DNA of 64,000 nt from CAKZLS01 sp963786305 (GTDB lineage: Bacteria; Pseudomonadota; Alphaproteobacteria; Rhodospirillales; Defluviicoccaceae): assembly GCA_963786305.1 (NCBI GenBank), contig CAWAYL010000014.1, positions 62,001 to 126,000 of the forward strand, in the 5' to 3' direction. The first letter of the stretch is position 1. Each line of letters starts with the position of its first letter. Made by a program: the position numbers and the translations under genes. Below, in pieces: positions 34,296 to 45,761 of this stretch. The notes under the pieces are model-generated. The model did not search any database and was not told the DNA's origin. It saw nothing but the letters and a program-made list of their open reading frames with translations.

Positions 34296-36512
34296 CGCAG
34301 CCACTTGTCCATCTCGCGGCCGTGGCGGCCGGTTCAACGGTTCCCGCGATGGACGTCGGGACGAGCCCCGCCGGGACCGCCGCCAACGGGCCGCTCGCCA
34401 GCCTTTGCCGCCGCGAACGATCTCATGGCCTGTCTTCAGCCGCTGATCGGCGCGCTGGGATGGAAGGGCGACCCGCGCCATGTGGCGGAGGCGGTTCCCC
34501 ATTTCATCGACTCGCTGGATATCACCGGCTTTATCAATGTCATGGGCAATCTGAACTACGAGTGCAAATGGACGGACATTCGTCTGGATCGCATCGACGC
34601 TCGGATGATGCCTTGTCTGTTCGTGCCCGTGGGCCGTCCGGCGGTGGTGGTCCTCGGCACGGAGTCGGGAAGTCTCCAGGTCGTCGACGGTGAAACCGGT
34701 CAGGCGACGGAAAGCGCACCGCCGGCGTGGCGAGGTACGGCCTATTTCTTCACGCCGCTGGAAGAGCAGGAGAGAGGCCCGAGAGCGGCGGACAGAAGCT
34801 GGTTCTGGACCACCATGCGGCGGTTCCGGGGACTGCTGCGCCAACTGCTCGGGGTGAGCTTGCTTCTCAACCTGTTGACCCTGGCCACGCCGCTGTTCGT
34901 CATGTCCATCTACGACCGGGTCATCCCCACGGGATCGGTGATCACGCTGGCCTATTTCGGCGCGGGGGTTCTGATTGCCCTGGCGAGCGATCTCGTGCTC
35001 CGGACCGTTCGGGCGCGGGTGCTTGCTTTCGTCGGCGCGCGGCTCGACATCATTCTCGGGTGCGCCGTGTTTCAGCGGATCCTTCTTCTCCCTCCGAGCT
35101 TGACCGAGGGATCGACCATCGGCGCCCAGGTCGAGCGGCTCAAGAGCTTCGAGGCGGTCCGCGAGCTGTTCTCCGGTCCCATTGCCCTGATCGTGCTCGA
35201 GTTCCCCTTCGTGCTGATTTTCATCGCCGTCATTGCCGTTCTCGGCGGCCCTATCGCCGTCGTTCCGGTGCTTATGATGGCTCTGTTCGCGCTCGTCGGC
35301 CTGGCAATGGCACCCACGGTGCGGTCTTCGATGGCCGAGGCCGCGAAGGCGTCTTCGAAAAAGCAGGAATTCGTGATCGAGACGCTGTCGCAGATCCGGG
35401 CCATCAAATACAGCGGCGCCGAAACCGTCTGGCTGGAACGCTTCCGCGGTCTGTCGGCCAAAACCGCCATGGCGGGTTTTCGCAGCGCTCGCGTGGCGTC
35501 CCTGATCTCGACCGTGTCCCACGTGCTGATGGTGTCGGCCGGCGTCGCCACCATCGGTTTCGGGGTGGTTCGCGTCATCGGCGGCGAGATGAGCCTCGGC
35601 GCGCTCGTCGCATGCGATGATTCTGGTATGGCGGGTGCTGGCGCCGCTTCAGACCGGCTTCCTGGTCATCAACAAACTCAGCCAGGTTCGATCCAGCATT
35701 CGCCAGCTCAACAACCTGATGGCCATGCGTCCGGAGCGGGCCCCGGGCGCCATGCCGGCTCCGCTCAAGCATATCCGGGGACGGGTGATCTTTTCCAGAG
35801 TGTCGCTGCGATATTCGGCGGACGCCGACCCGGCGCTCGTCGGCGTCAATTTCGACATCGAGCCCGGCGAGGTGGTGGCGGTCGTCGGCGGCAACGGCGC
35901 CGGCAAATCGACGCTCTTGAAGTTGATCCTCGGTATGCACACGCCGCAGGCCGGCAGCATCCTGATCGACAACCGGGACATTCGCCAGATGGATCCCATC
36001 GAATTGCGCCAGGCCATCGGCTATGTGCCGCAGACTTGCCGGTTCTTTTACGGCACGATCGCCCAGAATTTGCGTCTCGCCAATCCTTTGGCCACGGACG
36101 CGGAGATGCGCGCCGCCGCCGCGCAGGCGGGCGTGCTGGACGACATCCTCGCGCTCGAGCAGGGATCCGGAAAGTGGCGGCGGACCGGGTTCGATGTGCG
36201 CATCGGCGACTCGTCGTCCAATCAGCATTCCGGCCAGTGTTCAACAGCGCCTCAACCTGGCCCGCGCCTATCTCAAGCGGTCGCCGATCATGCTGTTCGA
36301 CGAGCCCGGCGCCGGGCTCGACTACGTCAGCGATCAGAAATTCATCGAGACCGTCAGACAACTGAAGGGCAAGGCCACGGTTTTCGTCGTCACTCACCGG
36401 CCAAGCCATGTTCGCGCGGCCGACAAGATCATCTGGCTCGAAGGCGGGCAAGTGATGGCGGCCGGGCCAGACCGAGGACGTCATGAAGCGCATGCCAGGG
36501 GGTATCCTGTGA
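34292..36512 (+). CDS. Type I secretion ABC exporter 2 with N-terminal C39-like domain, frameshifted
   Basis: About 738 residues once four 1-base insertions are allowed (near 34400, 35616, 36234 and 36471). An N-terminal region of about 150 residues (ALGWKGDPRHVAEAVPHFID, then IRLDRIDARMMPCLFVP) resembles the C39-like, non-proteolytic domain of HlyB-type exporters. A six-helix domain (NLLTLATPLFVMSIYDRVIP) and ATPase follow, with Walker A GGNGAGKST, Walker B IMLFDEPGAGLD and H-loop VTHRPSHVR. The signature lies at an indel but again does not read LSGGQ. It precedes hlyD with overlapping stop and start. Confidence 0.85.
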
Positions 36513-37874
36513 GCAGCACCAACAATCAAAACGGCAACACACCGAGCGTCCAGCCGACCGAGCCAAGCGGCCGCCACGCGAGATTTCTCGCCCAGCATAT
36601 CGTTCTGGAAGAAGCCGGTATTCCCGGTTTCATCCGAACGGTGATCCGTCACCGTCGGCGTCATCGTCGCCGCGTTTTTCATCTGGTCGGCGGTGACCAC
36701 CGTCGACGAGGTCGCGGCGGCGCCGGGTGAGGTCAAACCGTCCGGCTACGTCCAGGCGGTTCAGCACCTGGAGGGCGGGATCGTCGAGGAAATCCTCGTC
36801 GAGGACGGCGATTTCGTGAAAGCCGGCGAGACGATGGTGCGGCTCGACCCGGATTCCGTCCTGTCCAATCTCAGGGAGATGTTGACGCACCGCGCCGGCC
36901 TTCGGCTGAAGGCGGAGCGGCTGCGGGCGTTCTCCGACGAACGGGAGCCGGATTTCTCGTTCATCGAGCCCGAGTACGCGGGTATGGCCGCGGATCAGCT
37001 CGCCATCTTCCGGATCCAGGACAAGGCGCGGACCAACCGCCGCGCCGTGCTGAACGACCAGATCCGCAAGACCGAGGCACAGGTGAGCCTGCTGGAAGGG
37101 CAGGAGAAAACGCATCGGCGGATCATCGAGCTACTCGACCGAAGAGCTGGCCATGAGCGAGAAGCTCATGAGCAAGGGCCTCACGTCGAAGCTCAAGGTG
37201 CTCAACCTGCAGCGCGAAGTCACCAAGGCTTCCGGCGATTTCGCGCGTTTGCGCGGCGAACTGCTTTTGGCGAAGCGGACACAGGCCGAGGCCGAGAGCC
37301 GTCTCGCGGAACTGGACGCGACGCTCGGAGAGGAAGCGTTTTCCGAATTTGACACCCTGACGCGCGAACTGGCGAAATTGAACGAGGCGATCAGCGGCCT
37401 GGAGGATCAGGAGCGGCGTCTGGATATCCGGCGCCGGTCTCCGGCATCGTCAAGGGGCTCCAGGTCCATACCATCGGCGGCGTCATCCCGCCGGGCGCGG
37501 TCGTTCTCGAGGTCGTGCCCATGGACCGGGAGATGGTCGTCGAGGCCCGCATTTCGTCGCGCGACGTCGGACACGTCCAGGCCGGCCAGCCGGTCACCGT
37601 CAAGGTGGCGACCTATGACTATGCCCGCTACGGCGGCGTCCCGGGCACGTTGACGGGGGTGTCCGCGTCTACCTTCATCGGCGAGGACGGCGCGCCGTTC
37701 TACAAGGGCTTCGTCGAACTGGAGCGCGGTTACGTCGGCGCCAATCCCAAGCGCAATCACGTGCTGCCGGGCATGACCATTCATGCGGATATCAAGACCG
37801 GCAGCAAGACCCTGCTGCAATACCTGCTCAAGCCGTTGTACGCCTCGGTGGACGAGTCCTTTCACGAGCGCTGA
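36509..37874 (+). CDS. HlyD-family type I secretion adaptor, frameshifted
   Basis: About 454 residues from a GTG overlapping the previous stop. One membrane helix (VTVGVIVAAFFIW after correction), then the biotinyl-lipoyl-like start VKPSGYVQAVQHLEGGIVEEILV, a long coiled coil (MSEKLMSKGLTSKLKVLNLQ onward) and the return lipoyl half DIRAPVSGIVKGLQ. The C-terminal beta part contains PGMTIHADIKTGSKTLLQYL. Insertions near 36645 and 37140 and a deletion near 37430 break the frame. It links the exporter to an outer-membrane TolC, which is not encoded here. Confidence 0.85.
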
Positions 37875-37911
37875 GGCGGAGGGCCGGCGGCTGAATGTCA
37901 TGGAAAACAGG

Positions 37912-37932
37912 CCCCTTCGGCGCTTGAAGGGG
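37912..37932 (+). terminator. Hairpin between hlyD and the RTX gene
   Basis: CCCCTTC (37912-37918) pairs with GAAGGGG (37926-37932) around a 7-base loop, followed by TTCTT. It may partially terminate or attenuate, lowering expression of the large substrate gene relative to its exporter. Confidence 0.45.
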
Positions 37933-37982
37933 TTCTTGGGTTGGAGAGCGAGCGGACCCCAACCCCGTGATCGAGGAAAAAG

Positions 37983-40900
37983 ATGAACGAACCGATGGGC
38001 GGCAACGAGGACCGCAGGACCCCCGCCAGGTCCTGGATGACCTGACCGGACTGGCCGACACCAAGGCGCCTCGATCCGAGGGCGGCCGACGCCGACACCG
38101 CGCCCGGAGGGTCTGATGCCGATGCGGACGATCCGGCGTTCCTCGCCAACGTTCACCAGGGAACGCGCGAGAGCGAAGAGCCGGCTTACGGCAAGGATCG
38201 TCACGACGGCGTCCAGGCACGCGGTCCGGGCGAGCGCCATGAAGAGGCCATGGCGGCGATCGCGAGCGGAACACCGGGACCACCGCCGCCGCATGAACCG
38301 AGGCGCATCGGAAGCGGCGCGGCCCATGATCTAATGCCGCTCGCTCCGCCGCAGCCATCACCGCCGGACATTCATGACCGGGGACTCGTTTGCGCGCGGC
38401 GACGCGGGCGGCCGGCCGGTCGCCCGACGAGGCATGAAATCGTCGACACCGGAGCGGACGCCGCCGCTCGGTCGGCGTCCGCGTCCGCGGCCAGGATGGT
38501 TCCGCCGGCTCTCGACCGTCCGGACCGTGAACGCGGACGACCCGTCCGGACGCGCGCCGCCGCCGCCGAAAATCAGGCGCCCTGGTCGGCTCCGGCCGCG
38601 GCCACCGTGGCGGAAGACGGATCGCTGCTGATCACCCAGGAGATGCTGCTGGCCGGCGCAACGGACGCCGATGGCGACGGATTGACCGCCACGAACCTGT
38701 CGCGCGCCGCACGGATCGCTGACCGACAACGGCGACGGCACCTGGACCTTCGAGCCGGACGCCGATTGGAACGGCGCGCTTGAGCTGCACTACGGGTGAC
38801 GGACGGCGACGGCGGACGTCGACAATGTCCTGACCCTGACCGTCGACGCTGTCAACGATGCGCCGGCGGTGGTGGAGACCAGCGCCGGCATGACGAGCAT
38901 GGCGTCTCCTGATCACTCAGGAGATGTTGCTTCAGGGGGCCACGGACATCGAGGGCGATGCGCTGAGCGCGATCAATCTCACCGCCGGCGCAGGGACACT
39001 GAGCGACAACGGCGACGGCACGTGGAGCTTCGCGCCGGACACCGATTGGCATGGAACCCTCGATCTCCACTATCAGGTAACCGACGGCACGGCGCTCGTC
39101 GACAACACCTTGGATCGACCGTGACGGAGGCCGGCAGGTTGCTTGTCGGCACACCCAACCCGGACACCCTGACGGGCGGCGGCGGCGGCGATACCATCAA
39201 GGGACTTGCCGGCAACGACTCGCTCGCGGGCGGCGCCGGCGACGACACCTTCGTGATCGAGGGCTCGGGACATGGCCTCGACACGATCGACGGCGGCGAC
39301 GGCCATGACGTGGTGCGGGGCGGCCGGGGCCACGATGTCTTCCGGGTCACCGACAATCTCGACAATTTCCGGTCCATCGAAGAGATCCAGGGCGGCGACG
39401 GCTGGGACCGCGTGGTCGGCACCGGCGGCAACGACAATCTGGACTTCTCGACCGGCCCGGCGCTGAGCGGCATCGAACGCATCGACGGCGGCGGCGGCGA
39501 CGACACCATCACCGGCACCGGGCCAGGACGACGAGCTCTACGGCAACACCGGCAACGACTCGCTCGCGGGCGGCGCCGGCGACGACACCTTCGTGATCGA
39601 GGGCTCGGGCCATGGCCTCGACACGATCGACGGCGGCGACGGCCATGACGTGGTGCGGGGCGGCCGGGGCCACGATGTCTTCCGGGTCACCGACGATCTC
39701 GACAATCTCCGGTCCATCGAGGAGATCCAGGGCGGCGACGGCTGGGACCGGGTGGTCGGCACCGGCGGCAACGACAATCTCGATTTTGCCAATGGCCCGG
39801 CGCTGAACGGCATCGAGCGCATCGACGGCGGCGGCGGCGACGACACCATCACCGGCACCGGCCAGGGCGACGAGCTCTACGGCAACACCGGCAACGACTG
39901 CTCGCGGGCGGCGCCGGCGACGACACCTTCGTGATCGAGGGCTCGGGCCATGGCACTCGACACGATCGACGGCGGCGACGGCCATGACGTGGTCCGGGGC
40001 GGCCGGGGCCACGATGTCTTCCGGGTCACCGACGATCTCGACAATCTCCGGTCCATCGAGGAGATCCAGGGCGGCGACGGCTGGGACCGGGTGGTCGGCA
40101 CCGGCGGCAACGACAATCTCGATTTCGCCAATGGCCCGGCGCTGAACGGCATCGAGCGCATCGACGGCGGCGGCGGCGACGACACCATCACCGGCACCGG
40201 CCAGGGCGACGAGCTCTACGGCAACACCGGCAACGACTCGCTCGCGGGCGGCGCCGGCGACGACACCTTCGTGATCGAGGGCTCGGGCCATGGCCTCGAC
40301 ACGATCGACGGCGGCGACGGTCATGACGTGGTCCGGGGCGGCCGGGGCCACGATGTCTTCCGGGTCACCGACAATCTCGACAATCTCCGGTCCATCGAGG
40401 AGATCCAGGGCGGCGACGGCTGGGACCGGGTGGTCGGCACCGGCGGCAACGACAATCTCGATTTTGCCAATGGCCCGGCGCTGAACGGCATCGAGCGCAT
40501 CGACGGCGGCGGCGGCGACGACACCATCACCGGCACCGGCCAGGGCGACGAGCTCTACGGCAACACCGGCAACGACTCGCTCGCGGGCGGCGCCGGCGAC
40601 GACACCTTCGTGATCGAGGGCTCGGGCCATGGCCTCGACACGATCGACGGCGGCGACGGTCATGACGTGGTCCGGGGCGGCCGGGGCCACGATGTCTTCC
40701 GGGTCACCGACGATCTCGACAATCTCCGGTCCATCGAGGAGATCCAGGGCGGCGACGGCTGGGACCGGGTGGTCGGCACCGGCGGCAACGACAATCTCGA
40801 TTTTGCCAATGGCCCGGCGCTGAACGGCATCGAGCGCATCGACGGCGGCGGCGGCGACGACACCATCACCGGCACCGGCCAGGGCGACGAGCTCTACGGC

Positions 40901-43900
40901 AACACCGGCAACGACTCGCTCGCGGGCGGCGCCGGCGACGACACCTTCGTGATCGAGGGCTCGGGCCATGGCCTCGACACGATCGACGGCGGCGACGGTC
41001 ATGACGTGGTCCGGGGCGGCCGGGGCCACGATGTCTTCCGGGTCACCGACGATCTCGACAATCTCCGGTCCATCGAGGAGATCCAGGGCGGCGACGGCTG
41101 GGACCGGGTGGTCGGCACCGGCGGCAACGACAATCTCGATTTCGCCAATGGCCCGGCGCTGAACGGCATCGAACGCGTCGAGGGCGGCGCTGGTGACGAC
41201 GCCATCATCACGTCGACGCAGGACAGCGGCGGCGTGACCTACGATGGCGGGACGGGCTCCGACGCCGTGACCCTGGTATTCACGCCGGACCAACTGGCGG
41301 AACTTTCGGAAGACATGATCGCGGCGATCAACGATTATGCCGCGTCGCCGTCGGGCCAGAGCTTGACGGTTCCCGGTCGGTTCACCGCAACCAACTTCGA
41401 AAGCGCCACGGTGGCGATCGAGGTTGATGGCGAACTGGTTCCTTTTGATTGCTACCAAAATGGAGACACTGTTGTTGGCTCCGATAACGCGGAGGTTCTG
41501 CGTGGCGGCGAATGCAACGACTCTTTGAGCGGAGGAGCAGGCAACGATTATCTTTATGGGCAAGGCGGTAACGACACCCTTTCCGGAGGCGGCGGCAACG
41601 ACTACTTGCACGGCGGCGATGGAGCGGACGAGCTCCGTGGCGGGGATGGCAACGACCGGCTGATCATCGATGCGGCGGATACGGTGGTGGACGGCGGCGC
41701 CGGCCAGGACCGGGTCGACGTGAGCGGCGCGGAGGGGGTCAACCTCGACCTCGCGGCGTCGAGCATCGAGACGGCGGTGGGCAACGTCGGCGACGATACC
41801 TTCGACGGCTCGGGATCCACCGAGCGGGTGGATATCCATGCCCGCGCCGGCGGCGATTCGCTGAGCGGCGGTTCGGGCAACGACTACATCTACGGCGAAG
41901 GTGGCAACGACACGCTTACGGGCAATGCCGGCAACGACTACCTGCACGGTGGCGAAGGAGCGGACGAGCTCCGTGGCGGGGATGGCAACGACCGGCTGAT
42001 CATCGATGCGGCGGATACGGTGGTGGACGGCGGCGCCGGCCAGGACCGGGTCGACGTGAGCGGCGCGGAGGGGGTCAACCTCGACCTCGCGGCGACCAGC
42101 ATCGAGACGGCGGTGGGCAATGTCGGCGACGACACCTTCGACGGTTCCGGCTCTTATGAACGGGTGGACATCCATGCCCGCGACGGCGACGACTCGCTGA
42201 GCGGCGGATCGGGCAACGACTACATCTACGGCGAAGGCGGCAACGACACGCTTTCGGGCAATGCCGGCAACGATTACCTGCACGGCGGCGAGGGCGCCGA
42301 CGAGCTGCGCGGCGGCGACGGTAACGACCGGCTGATCATCGATGCGGCGGATACGGTGGTGGACGGCGGCGCCGGCCAGGACCGGGTCGACGTGAGCGGC
42401 GCGGAGGGGGTCAACCTCGACCTCGCGGCGGCGAGCATCGAGACGGCGGTCGGCAATGTCGGCGACGACACCTTCGACGGTTCCGGCTCTTATGAACGGT
42501 TGGACATCCATGCCCGCGACGGCGACGACTCGCTGAGCGGCGGATCGGGCAATGACTACATCTACGGCGAAGGCGGCAACGACACGCTTTCGGGCAATGC
42601 CGGCAACGACTACCTGCACGGCGGCGAGGGCGCCGACGAGCTGCGCGGCGGCGACGGTAACGACCGGCTGATCATCGATGCGGCGGATACGGTGGTGGAT
42701 GGTGGGGCCGGGCAGGACCGGGTCGACGTGAGCGGCGCGGACGGGGTCAACCTCGACCTCGCGGCGTCGAGCATCGAGACGGCGGTGGGCAATGTCGGCG
42801 ACGACACCTTCGACGGTTCCGGCTCCTATGAACGGGTCGACATCCATGCCCGCGACGGCGACAACTCGCTGAGCGGCGGATCGGGCAACGACTATCTTTA
42901 CGGCGAAGGCGGCAACGACACGCTCTCGGGCAATGCCGGCAACGACTACCTGCACGGCGGCGAAGGAGCGGACGAGCTCCGTGGCGGCGGATGGCGACGA
43001 CCGGCTGATTATCGATTCAGCGGATACCCTGATCGATGGCGGCGCCGGCTGGGACCGCGCGACCGCGACTGGTGGCAACGACACCCTCGATTTCAGCGAC
43101 GGCGCGATACTCACGGGCATCGAGCAGGTCGAGGCGGGCGGCGGTGACGACACGGTGGTCACCTCCACCGGCGGCGGCGGCGTTGCCTATCACGGTGGCG
43201 ACGGGACGGACGCGATCACGCTGGTACTGACGCCTGATCAGGTGGCGGCCCTGTCGGAGGACCACATTGCGGCGATCAACGAGTATGTCGCCTCGCCTGC
43301 GGGGGAGATGTTGACCATCCCCGATCTGTTCTCCGCTACGGGTTTCGAGAACGCCACCGTCGCCATTGAGATCGGAGGTGAGGTGATCGCGTTCGATCAG
43401 CCGCTAAGTCACGAACGCGTTGCCGAAATGGCACCCGGGGATTTGGAGCCCAACGTCATAACCGGACCGGGTTTCGCCGTCGGCACCGATGGCGCCGATA
43501 TGATGGTCGGCACTGATCTTCCGGAACACCAGGGCGGCGAGGAGATCTTCTTCGGCGCGGGCGGCAACGACACCCTTATCGGCAACGGCAACGAGGACCG
43601 GCTGCTCGGCGGCGCCGGCGACAACTCGATCGAGGGCGGCGAGGGCCACGACATTCTTATCGGCGGCGCCGGCGACGATACGGCGGTCGGCGGCACCGAG
43701 GGCGATGTCTACGTGTTTCGTCAGGGCGACGGCAACGATCAATTCTCCGGCGAGGGCGGCGCGGATGTCATCGTGCTCGCTGGCGAGGATGGCGGCGCTC
43801 CGGATCCTTCCGCGTGGTCGCTCAATCTTACGCAAGGCAATGCGACGTGGCATGACGATCACGTACAGTTGTCCGCCGATGCCCAGGGCGAAGTCGAATT

Positions 43901-45170
43901 CGCCGACGGCAGCAGCGTGTCCTTCGACACCGTGGAAACCATCGGCTGGGGCGACAGCTATTTGATCGACGCCGCGAAGGGCCGGGTCGCGGTGGCGGAC
44001 GCCGATGGCGATCAGGTCAACGGAACGAGCAAGGAGGATGCGGTCCTCGGCGGACAGGCCGCCGACACGCTGTCCGGCGGCAGCAATGAAGATCTGTTGA
44101 TGGGCGAAGGCGGCGATGATTCGCTGTCGGGCGGAAGCCACGACGACATGCTGCTCGGCGGTGGCGGCGATGATACTCTCGATGGCGGCGACGGCGACGA
44201 TGTACTGTCGGGCGACTCGGACAACGGCGGCGGCCGTGCCGGCTCGGTCCGTTTGGAGGTGAGCTTCGTCAGCGAAACGGCCGGTTACCGCAGCACCTAC
44301 GGCTGGTATGACACGGAAACGGGCGAGGCCCATATCCTCGTCGCCAACGTCGATACCGCCACCAACCCCGACATCGATGGCTTCACCGCGACCGTGTCCC
44401 TTCCCGACGACCAACTCGACCAGGTCGCGTTCTTCATCATCCCCGACGGGTACTCTCAAAATGACGATCCGGGCGAACCGTTGGCGAACGGCGATGCCAC
44501 GGCGTTGGATCTGGAAGTCTTTAACGACGGCGATGGATGGCAGATCCGCGATACGGGCTCGGGCCACGTATTCACCGGTTCCGGCAACTCGGCGTACTTT
44601 ACAGAGGTCGGAAAGAACGCCGACGGGATGGACCACGTCAACGAGGTCGGCTCCATCACGGATGTCGGTGGTGTTACCCAATATTGGGAGGATCTGCCCA
44701 ATCTCGGTGACAACGACTTCGGCGACGCGGTGTTCACCGTCACCGCCGCTTCCGAGAACTCGGTTGGCGCGGGCGGCGACGATGTTCTGTCCGGCGGCGC
44801 CGGCAACGACGTTCTTTATGGAGACGGCGGCGACGACACCCTTTCCGGCGGGCAGGGCAACGACACTCTGGATGGGGGCGCCGGCAACGACGTCGTCGAC
44901 GGCGGGCACGGCGACGACCTGTTCACCTTCGGCGCGGGTGACGGAATCGATAGCTTTAACGGCGGCTACGGCTGGACCGACACCATTCAGATGGAGGGTT
45001 TCTCGGGCGGTCCCGGCGACGGCGCCGGTTGGACCCTGCAGGTCGATGACGGCGTCGGATACACCGAAATCGAAAACGGCCTCGCGTTCGATAGCGAGGC
45101 CTCCGGTGTCATTCAAACGGCGGACGGCGGGGAAGTTACCTTCCAGGGCGTCGAACGGATCGAATACTGA
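37983..45170 (+). CDS. Giant RTX/cadherin-like repeat protein, type I secretion substrate, frameshifted
   Basis: About 2,395 codons from the ATG at 37983 (GAGGAAAAAG precedes it). The N-terminal region is low-complexity and broken by several indels. Two cadherin-like/VCBS-type repeats follow at about 38600-39120 (TVAEDGSLLITQEMLL, LSDNGDGTWSFAPD). Then come six 113-residue RTX repeats, an 85-residue module (VTLVFTPDQLAELSEDMIAA), 112-residue RTX repeats, a second copy of the module (ITLVLTPDQVAALSEDHIAA), more GGxGxDxLx nonapeptides, a DUF4114-like domain (about 44240-44750) and a C-terminal RTX secretion region. Calcium-binding surface adhesin or S-layer-like protein is likely. The longest clean stretch is 39950-42980; frame breaks lie near 38015, 39530, 39900, 39955, 42987 and elsewhere. 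Confidence 0.85.
39211..41175 (+). repeat. Six tandem 339-bp repeats in the RTX gene
   Basis: Copies begin at 39211, 39551, 39890, 40229, 40568 and 40907. Each encodes 113 residues, with landmarks SLAGGAGDDTFVIEG, GRGHDVFRVTDDLDN and DELYGNTGND. Middle copies are nearly identical at the DNA level. The first interval is 340 bp and copy 3 has one deletion and one insertion, which break the frame. Confidence 0.95.
41594..42990 (+). repeat. Four and a part tandem 336-bp repeats in the RTX gene
   Basis: Copies begin at 41594, 41930, 42266, 42602 and 42938 (partial). Each full copy encodes 112 residues (GNDYLHGGEGADELRGGDGN, then DRVDVSGAEGVNLDLA). The unit is unrelated in detail to the 339-bp array upstream. 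The partial copy has a 1-base insertion near 42987. Confidence 0.95.
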
Positions 45171-45179
45171 CGGAGTCGA

Positions 45180-45752
45180 TCAACTCGATGCCGCTGTCTC
45201 AACGGGCGCCGGTACCAGGTCATACCATTTTTGCAGCGCTTCGAGGTTGAGCTCGAGGAACTTCGCCGGCGTATCCGTCCGGATGGCCCGTTCCAGCGTT
45301 TCCCGGCTGCAGATCCGGCTGGTCTCCACCAGGGCGCCGAGCGCCACCATGTTGGCCGCGCGCTCGTTGCCCACCGCCCGCGCCGTTTCGGTAAACGGCA
45401 GGCTGTGCACGGTGAAGGCTCCCTTGGGCGGCGACGGAACCCGGGCCGCGTCCACCAGTACCGTGGCATCCGGCTTGATCATTCTCACGGACGCCTCGGT
45501 GGCCACGTCGTCCAGGATCAACAGGTAATCCAGCGCGGTGGCCAGCGGATAGTCCACGGTGCCGTCGCTGACGATCAGATCGGACCGACTCATGCCGCCC
45601 CGCGACGTCGGCTCGTAGCTCTGTGCCTGCGCCACCTTGCGGCCCTCCAGGATCAGCGCGTGGGCCAGGATGTGGGCGCTCAGCAAAAGGCCCTGACCGC
45701 CGGAGCCGCTGACCCGTATTTCAATATCTTGCGACACGGAGGTTTGCGCCAT
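45180..45752 (-). CDS. 2-oxoacid:ferredoxin oxidoreductase, gamma subunit
   Basis: 190 residues. The start SGSGGQGLLLSAHILAHAL and YEPTSRGGMSRSDLIVSD are typical of the gamma (POR_C) domain. It follows the beta-subunit gene by 9 bases on the minus strand. The complex converts 2-oxoacids plus CoA to acyl-CoA and CO2 with ferredoxin. The 3' end lies only 9 bases from the stop of the convergent RTX gene, with no terminator between. Confidence 0.85.
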   Translation of the reverse strand: MAQTSVSQDIEIRVSGSGGQGLLLSAHILAHALILEGRKVAQAQSYEPTSRGGMSRSDLIVSDGTVDYPLATALDYLLILDDVATEASVRMIKPDATVLVDAARVPSPPKGAFTVHSLPFTETARAVGNERAANMVALGALVETSRICSRETLERAIRTDTPAKFLELNLEALQKWYDLVPAPVETAASS

Positions 45753-45761
45753 CGGGGGGCC

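Noticed and set aside
39211..42990. Regular direct repeats as a possible CRISPR array
   Set aside because: Units of 336-339 bp are coding and contiguous, with no short repeat/spacer pattern and no cas genes.
39509..43168. 1,219-codon open frame on the minus strand
   Set aside because: It is the antisense shadow of the GC-rich RTX repeat arrays; its repeats mirror the 339- and 336-bp units and show no independent family.
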